From an uncultured Clostridia bacterium (GTDB taxonomy: Bacteria > Bacillota > Clostridia > UBA1381), in the NCBI GenBank assembly GCA_934476675.1, contig CAKSOE010000001.1:248001-312000 (forward strand): a stretch of 64,000 nucleotides of DNA, read 5' to 3'. This document shows, in pieces, positions 42,618-50,126 of this stretch; the stretch's first letter is position 1; the number at the start of each line of letters is the position of its first letter. A program made the position numbers and the translations under genes. The notes beneath the pieces were generated by a model. That model was not told where the DNA came from. It saw only the letters and a list, made by a program, of their open reading frames with translations, and searched no databases.

Positions 42618-45290
42618 ATGAATAAGTTAACAAAGCGAATGTTTGCACTTTGCATGGCAGTTGTTTTTTCGGCGGCAAATTCCGATGTGTTTGCTACATA
42701 TGTTTCAAACGACGGACAAATACCTGAGAGCGGTCTGATGTTTTACGATGATTTTGAAAATTTTGACGAATCAAAATACTCTTCAAAATATAATTCAAGT
42801 GTGATGCAGCTTGATGAGAATAACAAAGTATTATCTTTAAAGCCGCTGTTAAAGGATCAATCGGCATCGGCAGGCTGCTATATTAATTTAAATTCATTGG
42901 GATATGACAAGGATTATACTACCTGCATTCGCACGGGACAGCTTTTAATCTCCCAAGACGTATATGTTCCGTCGCATACACCTGACGGAGAAATGATAGA
43001 ATATGATGATTCAAAATCAAGATATTCTCAATATTTAATGAACTATGCTTTAACAAAAGACGCAAAGCCGGGTACATATTCTACGGCGTCGTGGGCAAAA
43101 TCGGGAGCCGTTCTTTTCTCGGTAAATTATTCAAATAACAGCCCATGGATTGCGTTTAACAAAAATACGGCAAACGTTATTGCGTCGAAAGAAACCGGAT
43201 ATGTTGCTGAAATTGAGCCTGATACATGGCACAGCGTGGAATGCTGTATAGATTATGACAACTTAAAAATAAGCTATTATTGTGACGGTGAATATCTGGG
43301 CGATTACGCAGGAGCCGATTCGGCAAATGTTATTCCGGAGCTTTACGGCTTGTTCCAGCTGCAAATATCGTCGGCAGGTACTTTTGACGGCGAAAGCGAG
43401 CATCCAGAAATTTATTTTGATAATTACAGTATAAAAATGCTCAAATCAGACTCTTTCAGTATTGATTTTGAGGAATACGGCGACAATTACATAGATTTAA
43501 AATGTAATTACAGCATAGACAAGGATTATCTCGAAAGGCTTAATGCAAGTACGGTTAAGCTTTTTGCAGAGGGGGACAGCTTTGTCTCGACAGGATATGA
43601 ATTAATATCCAATGATAAAATAAGGTTTTACTTTGATAAAAAAATAATTTCAAACGGAATTTACAATGTGGTTATAGGCAGCAAAAACGACAGAAGCACA
43701 TATATAAGGGCGATTTACGGAGATACATACGGAGGTGTAAGCCCCGGCTATGAAATAAGCTTTATACCACAGGAGCCGGTGACGGAAGAAAAGGTTGATT
43801 TAATCAACATTGATTTTGACAACGAATCGGATTTTGCGGCGGAGGATAACTCGTCTGATTTTACAAAGTATACATATGTAAGAAACAGAAAAAGTGAGGA
43901 TTATGACTTTGTTGAGGACTCCGACAATACATATAAATATTGCTATTCGGATGACGATCAAAACGGCGGCAAGCTTTTAAACCTTGATTTGTCCGATATT
44001 GACGGAGCGGTTGAGGATCCAGACGGCATAAAACGCAGTATGAAAGCGGTGAGATTCCCGTTTGCAGATAACAGGGAGCTTAGCGGCGGTACGGTTTATA
44101 TTGATTTTGACGCAGGTATTTACGCAAATGCAAACGGCGGCAGCAAGCAGACTACGCGACTACTTTTCGGGTTGGAAAATGCGCTTGACAGAGAAACTGC
44201 ACACGTATTTAAAAATCCGGACGATTTAACGAAAGAGAGATGGTCAAATTCATCTTGCCTGTTCGGGCTGTCGTACTGGACGGCAAGCGCACATTCGCTT
44301 ACCTACCCGAATAAAAAATACAGAACAAGAACGTGCGACTGGCAGAGAGAAAATAATGGGGCAAAAACGGAAAATCAGATAAAGCTTGTTAATGACGGTG
44401 AAATGCATCACTATTCCGTAAAAATTGATATATCAAACAGGAGATATGAATTCAGTATTGACTCTTCTTCCCGGACGAGCGTCGGCTATCTTCCCGGGGG
44501 AGAGAACGATGTCAGATATAATGCGTTTGTTATGACGCTGAGTGATCCGCTCTGCACCGCAGCGGCTATGGCGAAACTTGATAATCTGAATGTGAAAATA
44601 TCCGGAGCGAAAACGCCTAATATTGAAGATGTTAAATTTTACGATATAGAAAATAATGAGATGAAGTATTCCAATTCCATGTCGGCAAAGCTCTCAAAAA
44701 TCAGACTTGTGTTTAATCAAGAGGTTGTTGATGAAAAAAGCAATGTTATCATAGACGGACTTGACGATGAGGATTACAGCGTATCCTATGCCATGAGCGG
44801 CGGCGAAACCGAAAACAGAAATGTATTGGACGTTGTGCTTAAAAACTGTTTGAATGCAGACACTGAATACACATTCAGACTTTCCTCAGAAACGGTTATG
44901 ATTGAGTCGGGAGGAACGTTCGGCAGAGAATTTACATTCAGCTTTTTGCGCGGAGAAGGTGCAGGACTTAATTATATTGAGCCGAGTTTTGACGAGAGGA
45001 CAAATACAGTAACGGCAAATGTAATGAATTTTACAGATAAAAATGTGACGGGATATGTCACCGTTGCCGGATACATTACGGAAAACGGAGTTGCGAGCCT
45101 TTTCGGCATAAGATGCAATGCGTTTGATGTTGCGGAAAATGAAGTATCAAATATTATATCAGAGGAAAATTCAGTTATTACATCACTCATCAATGCCGGT
45201 GCGGATAAAATTGGCGTATTTGTTTTTGACGGAGAGAACACATTAAAGCTTAATACATATAATGTATTTGAAATTAAGCATAATGATTAA
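42618..45290 (+). CDS. Large secreted protein, paralogue of the preceding gene (unknown)
   Basis: The 890-residue protein has a signal peptide ending near VFATY. Its plan matches its neighbour. One lectin-like beta-sandwich (about 30-280, GLMFYDDFENFDESKYSS...WHSVECCIDYDNLKISYYCDGEYLG) is followed by an Ig-like strand region. A second sandwich (about 395-690, INIDFDNESDFAAEDNSS...YSVKIDISNRRYEFSIDSSSRT) and an Ig-like domain come next. The C-terminal module is NVTGYVTVAGYITENGVASLF. The order of domains and phrases such as HHYSVKIDISNRRYEF versus RKYKVELNLDTKTYNV indicate gene duplication. No enzyme motif is seen. GGGAG precedes the ATG. Confidence 0.75.
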   Translation: MNKLTKRMFALCMAVVFSAANSDVFATYVSNDGQIPESGLMFYDDFENFDESKYSSKYNSSVMQLDENNKVLSLKPLLKDQSASAGCYINLNSLGYDKDYTTCIRTGQLLISQDVYVPSHTPDGEMIEYDDSKSRYSQYLMNYALTKDAKPGTYSTASWAKSGAVLFSVNYSNNSPWIAFNKNTANVIASKETGYVAEIEPDTWHSVECCIDYDNLKISYYCDGEYLGDYAGADSANVIPELYGLFQLQISSAGTFDGESEHPEIYFDNYSIKMLKSDSFSIDFEEYGDNYIDLKCNYSIDKDYLERLNASTVKLFAEGDSFVSTGYELISNDKIRFYFDKKIISNGIYNVVIGSKNDRSTYIRAIYGDTYGGVSPGYEISFIPQEPVTEEKVDLINIDFDNESDFAAEDNSSDFTKYTYVRNRKSEDYDFVEDSDNTYKYCYSDDDQNGGKLLNLDLSDIDGAVEDPDGIKRSMKAVRFPFADNRELSGGTVYIDFDAGIYANANGGSKQTTRLLFGLENALDRETAHVFKNPDDLTKERWSNSSCLFGLSYWTASAHSLTYPNKKYRTRTCDWQRENNGAKTENQIKLVNDGEMHHYSVKIDISNRRYEFSIDSSSRTSVGYLPGGENDVRYNAFVMTLSDPLCTAAAMAKLDNLNVKISGAKTPNIEDVKFYDIENNEMKYSNSMSAKLSKIRLVFNQEVVDEKSNVIIDGLDDEDYSVSYAMSGGETENRNVLDVVLKNCLNADTEYTFRLSSETVMIESGGTFGREFTFSFLRGEGAGLNYIEPSFDERTNTVTANVMNFTDKNVTGYVTVAGYITENGVASLFGIRCNAFDVAENEVSNIISEENSVITSLINAGADKIGVFVFDGENTLKLNTYNVFEIKHND

Positions 45291-45306
45291 AATACCGGAG
45301 GAGATT

Positions 45307-47967
45307 ATGAAAAAAAAGAAAAGCTTGCTTGGTTTATTGCTGCTGATCTGCTTTGCTGCCGGATTTATTCAGATCTCTGTATATGCAGCAAACAGAAATA
45401 CGGCGGCTGTCTGGCTTAATAATACATGGCATAACAGAAACGGAATCACCGCCGAGTTTGAGCAAGGCTCGGGAAGTTATGAAATATCAAGCAGCCTTGG
45501 CACAAAGCTGGGCTTAAACGGTGACGGCGGAAATCTGGGCTTTTTAATTAATTCTGATATAAGCTTTCCTGAAAGCTCAGCATGGAAATTTAAGAATGCA
45601 AAAAAATGGAGTACGTTTTGCGTAGATATTTGCTATTGGGACGAGGGTATGGGAGGTTTTTATTTTCAATACGATTCCCATAACGGAATAAAAAATATTT
45701 TTGTTCAATGTGAAAATACAAAGACGTGGAAGTATGCGAGAATTAAGCTTTATGATGCGCGCTTTAACGGAAATGCAAACGGGTACGATTGCAGGATAGT
45801 AACGCATGATAAGAGCTTATTTCCGTATGCCGAAAACAATGCGTCACCGGAGACGGTTTATATTTACTGGCTGAAAATTCACAGTGATGACTGTTATTCA
45901 TCGTTTGATATTAAATCCGAAACAGGAAAACCCGGAAATGTATTTTACGAGGGAGACGATATTAAGTTTGATTTTACTTTTACCAATACCGACTCTACTA
46001 AGTACGAAAATATGAGAGTTACATACAGTGTTTATAAGCCTGAGGCAAAGGACGAGTATCTTCAATGGGAAGAAACGTCAGACACGGCAAATAAGGGAAA
46101 GGAAAGTGTGGCATATTCAATGCAAACACCGATTTCTCAAAAAATTCAAACAGCAGAATTTTCTTTAAAAAATGCATCAGATACGGTTTTGTTTAATAAT
46201 CTGCCTTTCGGAACATATGTTTTGAAGGTTGATATAGCAGCCGATTATTTGACTTATGCCGAAAAAATGAAAATGAGCTGTCTTGTCGATTTCTCATATT
46301 CAAAAAAGGCGCGTCCGAATGCGCATTTCGGAACAAATGCACATTATGACGACTATTATTATGATGAAAACCGTAAGATGAACTATCTTTACGACGAGCA
46401 TGATATTGATAATCAAATTGCTCTTGCAAGAGATGCCGGATTCGGTAAGGTGCGTTCAACAATCCGGTGGGTAGATGTTCAAAAAAGTGCAAAAGGCGAA
46501 TACAATATGCCCGATATATTGGTTTATCCGTATAAAGCGCTGAGCGAAAACGGTATGAGCGGTTTGTGTAATCTTATGGCACAGAATAATAACGGCTACG
46601 GTGCGAATTGGGATGGCGAAAACATTTTAGGCGATACGGAGGAGGAACTGACGGAATTTGCGAAATATGCGCGGTTTGTTGCGTCATATTTAAAGCCGTA
46701 TACAAGGTATTATGCGCTTTTAAATGAGTTTGATCTGCGCGGCGCCGCAAATGTTACGGGACTTAGCGGAGATAATTATGATATGCCGTCAGAGAATGCG
46801 TATGCGGCGATTGTAAAGGCAGGCTCGGATGCTATTAAAGCACAGCAAAGTGATGCATGGATTGATGTCGGTCAGATTGCGGAAGATCCGGCTTGGCAGT
46901 TTACGCGCTGGTACGGTAAATATACGTGGGATACAAGATTCTTTAAGATAGTTGATAACACAAAATTTGATTCTGTCAGTTATCACAGATATGACTCGTA
47001 TATGGATAAAGGACCGGAGGGGAAAGATTTAACAGGATTTACAGCTTACGGCAAATTGCAGACTCAAAAGTATGCGCCCGACGCAAAGCTTTGGGTAACG
47101 GAGGTTGGCTGGCCGTCAAGGAATCGAATCATAAATTATTCGGGTACAACGGCCTTCAGAAATACGAACTATGAAAAACAGGCGGCGTATATATCAAGAC
47201 TTCTTGCAATGTATGCAAGCGATGATATTGTCGATATGCTTATGTTTTACGAATTTCAGGACGACAGAGAGGATCCGTTTAGTTTTGAAGAAAATTTCGG
47301 AATTATTCATTCAAAATTTTTCAGAACATCATGGGCCGCAAAACCTGCCTATATTTCCGCAGCGGCGTTTAACAGCCTGACAGGAAAAACTGTAAAGTCG
47401 GAAAGCCTTGCCGCCAAACCGGAGTACGGCGAAAGCTACACATCATTTTCTCCGGTTGTGTATAAGCTTACGAACAATGAAGGCCGTGAAACATATTGCG
47501 TTTGGAGTACAGGCGTTTCCAAGAAATATACCGTGAATACAGGAAAGGACTATGCGGTGGTTTACGATATTTACGGAAATGAAACGGACAGTGTTGCCGG
47601 AGGTACGGTAACTGTAACGGCAGACGAGAATATGAAATATGTAATAGGCTATGATTATCCTAAAACGGAAATTGCTGCAAGGCTTGACGGGAATGTAATT
47701 ATCGATTTGAAATCCGTTAAAGACGGTGATGTCTTAAAATTCATTTATACGCAGACTGTGGCAGAATTGCCGGAAAGTACGGTTGTATGTGCTGCATATA
47801 AGGGCGGAAGACTTGTGGAAATTATGGATTATAACAACGATGAGTACACAGGCGAGAAGATATTAACGGCGCAAATCGGTGATATCGATAAAATTGATAC
47901 TATAAAAGTTTTTGCGCTCGATAACAATTTAAGGGCAAAAATAAAGGCGTTGGAACTTGAAAAATAA
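45307..47967 (+). CDS. Secreted clan GH-A glycoside hydrolase (second)
   Basis: The 886-residue protein has a signal peptide ending near VYAAN. A beta-sandwich follows (about 30-200, INSDISFPESSAWKFKNAKKWSTFCVDICYWDEG), then a linker domain. The TIM barrel runs from about 345: NAHFGTNAHYDDYYYDE, then LLNEFDLRG with acid/base candidate E474 and LWVTEVGWPSRN with nucleophile candidate E599. The last 80 residues form the C-terminal module VVCAAYKGGRLVEIMDYNNDEY. It is distantly like the GH-A protein at 31 kb. ATG 45307 follows CCGGAGGAG; the frame is open 15 codons earlier without a ribosome site. Substrate is unknown. Confidence 0.82.
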   Translation: MKKKKSLLGLLLLICFAAGFIQISVYAANRNTAAVWLNNTWHNRNGITAEFEQGSGSYEISSSLGTKLGLNGDGGNLGFLINSDISFPESSAWKFKNAKKWSTFCVDICYWDEGMGGFYFQYDSHNGIKNIFVQCENTKTWKYARIKLYDARFNGNANGYDCRIVTHDKSLFPYAENNASPETVYIYWLKIHSDDCYSSFDIKSETGKPGNVFYEGDDIKFDFTFTNTDSTKYENMRVTYSVYKPEAKDEYLQWEETSDTANKGKESVAYSMQTPISQKIQTAEFSLKNASDTVLFNNLPFGTYVLKVDIAADYLTYAEKMKMSCLVDFSYSKKARPNAHFGTNAHYDDYYYDENRKMNYLYDEHDIDNQIALARDAGFGKVRSTIRWVDVQKSAKGEYNMPDILVYPYKALSENGMSGLCNLMAQNNNGYGANWDGENILGDTEEELTEFAKYARFVASYLKPYTRYYALLNEFDLRGAANVTGLSGDNYDMPSENAYAAIVKAGSDAIKAQQSDAWIDVGQIAEDPAWQFTRWYGKYTWDTRFFKIVDNTKFDSVSYHRYDSYMDKGPEGKDLTGFTAYGKLQTQKYAPDAKLWVTEVGWPSRNRIINYSGTTAFRNTNYEKQAAYISRLLAMYASDDIVDMLMFYEFQDDREDPFSFEENFGIIHSKFFRTSWAAKPAYISAAAFNSLTGKTVKSESLAAKPEYGESYTSFSPVVYKLTNNEGRETYCVWSTGVSKKYTVNTGKDYAVVYDIYGNETDSVAGGTVTVTADENMKYVIGYDYPKTEIAARLDGNVIIDLKSVKDGDVLKFIYTQTVAELPESTVVCAAYKGGRLVEIMDYNNDEYTGEKILTAQIGDIDKIDTIKVFALDNNLRAKIKALELEK

Positions 47968-48019
47968 AAAATGCCATACAAAAATCATTTTGTTTTTTTA
48001 AGAACAGGAGAGGTCGGAC

Positions 48020-49027
48020 ATGGGAGATATATCGTATCTTACTGATAATTATAATGAAAAAATAGACGAAATAAACAGATTTGCTGCACCGCTCAATTTT
48101 GTATTTATCACTGATGCGCATAACAGAATGAATGAGTATTCCGTGAAAGAGGGGCGTGTTGAGGGTATGCTTGAGTATGAATACGCCGTTAATGCAATCA
48201 GATCAATTCAATATATTTTAGACAGATGTCCGGGAATAAACATGGTTGTAAGCGGCGGAGATATAGGTAATGATTATCATCATGACCCAAGCGTTATCCG
48301 CAAAACATATCGGGAATATATGGACGCTCTTTATAAACTTTCGGTTCCGGTTCATGCGTGTGTCGGAAATCATGACAATGCTTTGGGAAATTGCACCGAT
48401 GAGGGATGGGATAACACAAAATATGCTGTGTTGCCGGACGAAATGCATGATATTTGCATGAAATATAATCCGACAAAGAATAACTATTATTACATTGATG
48501 TAGAAAATACAAATTTCAGATTTGTATTTTTGGATGTGTCGGACGGCGATTACAAAAAAGATGATAGAGGTCAATATCAAGGCTGGATGTATGAGATTTC
48601 AAACAAGCAAGCAAATTGGTTTGAAAACGAAGCTGTCAAGACAGACAGATTTATTATTGTTTTTTGTCATGGTCCCGTATCAAATGAAGGTATATACGGT
48701 TCGGAGGGCTACCCAAAGGGAATTAAGCCTTATTATGATTTGATAAACGCGCCAAGAATACATAGCGTAATGAAAAATGTAAAAAATGTGGTTTGTCATA
48801 TAGCAGGTCATGTCCATTATGATAACATGAGGTATGATAACGGTATATTGACCGTTACAACACAGTCATCATGTGCATGGGCGTGGTGTCCGTCATGCCC
48901 CGAAAGAAAAGTCGGAACGATAACCGAAACAGCATTTGATGTTTTCTCAATCAAGAATGATACTGTTAAAATCACACGCTTTGGGGCTGGTTATGATAGA
49001 ATGGCAGCCCTCCCGAAAATGAATTGA
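48020..49027 (+). CDS. Calcineurin-like metallophosphoesterase
   Basis: The 335-residue protein lacks a signal peptide and is cytoplasmic. The metal-binding motifs are complete. FITDAHNR has D-x-H, VVSGGDIGND has GD, VGNHDNA has GNHD, FCHGPVSN supplies another His, and HIAGHVHYDN has GHxH. This is a two-metal phosphodiesterase or phosphatase. As last gene of the glycan operon it might act on a phosphorylated sugar or nucleotide; this is inference. ACAGGAGAGG precedes the ATG. A terminator follows. Confidence 0.9.
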   Translation: MGDISYLTDNYNEKIDEINRFAAPLNFVFITDAHNRMNEYSVKEGRVEGMLEYEYAVNAIRSIQYILDRCPGINMVVSGGDIGNDYHHDPSVIRKTYREYMDALYKLSVPVHACVGNHDNALGNCTDEGWDNTKYAVLPDEMHDICMKYNPTKNNYYYIDVENTNFRFVFLDVSDGDYKKDDRGQYQGWMYEISNKQANWFENEAVKTDRFIIVFCHGPVSNEGIYGSEGYPKGIKPYYDLINAPRIHSVMKNVKNVVCHIAGHVHYDNMRYDNGILTVTTQSSCAWAWCPSCPERKVGTITETAFDVFSIKNDTVKITRFGAGYDRMAALPKMN

Positions 49028-49033
49028 TTTTTT

Positions 49034-49067
49034 GTGCTTGGACGAATAAAATCGTCCAAGTACTTTT
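49034..49067 (+). terminator. Terminator at the end of the glycan operon
   Basis: The stem GTGCTTGGACGA/TCGTCCAAGTAC (one G-T pair) with a 6-base loop is followed by TTTT. Confidence 0.75.
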
Positions 49068-49180
49068 GTATGAGATAATGAAACAATGCAGCCTGCTGCT
49101 CGCCCATGCGACCGGGTACACACGTACGCCGTCGGGTACGGTTTATGCGATCTGCACTCTTTTTTAACAGCCTACGGCTG

Positions 49181-49891
49181 TTAATGCCCGTGGGGAACCA
49201 CGTGCAATTTGTCTTTTTCCTCGCCGAGATCGGCATGAAGCAAATCAATAAAAACTATCAGCAGCAAAATGCCGGCGCCCCATATTGCTTTGCCTTTCAG
49301 ATATGTGCATAAGAAGGTAGATACAATTCCCCCCGATACAAAGGACAACAGCATAAGAACGTGCATATTCAGCCTTTCTTTTGCCGATAGATTATGCTTA
49401 TGGAACCATTTAACGAGGTTTATTCCAATCTGGCGTAAATGATTTGTGCAGAATGTGGTAGCCATAGGCACTCTTTTTGCCTGCCGGAAAGTATTATACT
49501 GCATTGACGCAATAAAATTTATGGCAACCTGGCATATCTGCGGCGGAGCATCGTCGGGAACAAATCCAAGAATAAATACAACGATAATTTCAAATCCTAC
49601 GAAAAACGTGTCCCAACGCAGAATTTCAAGATTATTCACACGCTTGGGTAAAAACTCCGACAGCACAGCGCCCAAAAGATATGCCGAAATCGGAATAACA
49701 AAATACAGCGCACGGCTCCAGTTTGCTTCACCGATCTGAACGGCAAGCATAACAAAGTTTGCCGTTTGTGCATTGCAGAAAACACCGCCTTTAAGCACAA
49801 AGGTGTATGCGCCGAGAAATCCTCCGACAGCAATCATTAAAATAAAAATAGGTAATTTTTCGCATTCAAGCAATTCTTCTTTTTCTTCCAC
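49181..49891 (-). CDS. YoaK/DUF1275-family membrane protein
   Basis: The 236-residue protein has about six membrane helices. It opens with the family text ILMIAVGGFLGAYTFVLKGGVFCNAQTANFVMLAVQIGEANWSRALYFVIPISAYLLGA. Later it has INFIASMQYNTFRQAKRVPMATTFCTNHLRQIG, the NxxR and TxxxT patterns typical of DUF1275. Function is unknown; a transport role is often assumed. GTG start with a weak GGTGAG ribosome site. It is convergent with the glycan operon. Confidence 0.9.
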   Translation of the reverse strand: MEEKEELLECEKLPIFILMIAVGGFLGAYTFVLKGGVFCNAQTANFVMLAVQIGEANWSRALYFVIPISAYLLGAVLSEFLPKRVNNLEILRWDTFFVGFEIIVVFILGFVPDDAPPQICQVAINFIASMQYNTFRQAKRVPMATTFCTNHLRQIGINLVKWFHKHNLSAKERLNMHVLMLLSFVSGGIVSTFLCTYLKGKAIWGAGILLLIVFIDLLHADLGEEKDKLHVVPHGH

Positions 49892-49928
49892 TGCTACTCA
49901 CCACGAACTTTCATTTTTTTTTCTTATA

Positions 49929-49957
49929 ATTCTACCATTTGACCGCAGTTTTGTCAA
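49929..49957 (-). promoter_or_regulatory. Promoter of the DUF1275 gene
   Basis: On the minus strand TTGACA (49952-49957), a 17-bp spacer and TAGAAT (49929-49934), about 38 bp before the GTG. Confidence 0.75.
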
Positions 49958-50072
49958 GCAGTCTGCAAAATTTATCGTTTTTTCATAGAAATTCGGATAA
50001 GTGTTATATTATAATTGCCGTTATGCTGAATTTTTTTATGAAGTATATGTAAAATTAGGCATAAAAATATAA

Positions 50073-50101
50073 TTGACAAATATATGTTCGTGTGGTATAA
50101 T
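50073..50101 (+). promoter_or_regulatory. Consensus SigA promoter of uvrB
   Basis: TTGACA (50073-50078), a 17-bp spacer and TATAAT (50096-50101): both boxes match the consensus exactly. It lies 25 bp before the uvrB start, so the 5' leader is short. Confidence 0.9.
50077..50090 (+). promoter_or_regulatory. Candidate LexA (SOS) box of uvrB
   Basis: CAAATATATGTTCG matches 12 of 14 bases of CGAACATATGTTCG, a good form of the Firmicute LexA/DinR box (CGAACNNNNGTTCG). It fills the spacer of the perfect uvrB promoter, where a repressor would block RNA polymerase. uvrB is an SOS gene in Bacillus, so the reading fits. Confidence 0.6.
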
Positions 50102-50126
50102 CAGATATATGTTAGGAGATGGGCGA

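Noticed and set aside
49165..49183. Intrinsic terminator for DUF1275
   Set aside because: The TAACAGCC hairpin is good, but on the minus strand it is followed by A residues, not T residues, so it is not a canonical terminator.
48991..49248. 85-codon minus-strand frame in the GC-richer segment after DUF1275
   Set aside because: It runs over the operon terminator and the DUF1275 end, has no ribosome site, and its arginine-rich text looks like translated non-coding DNA.
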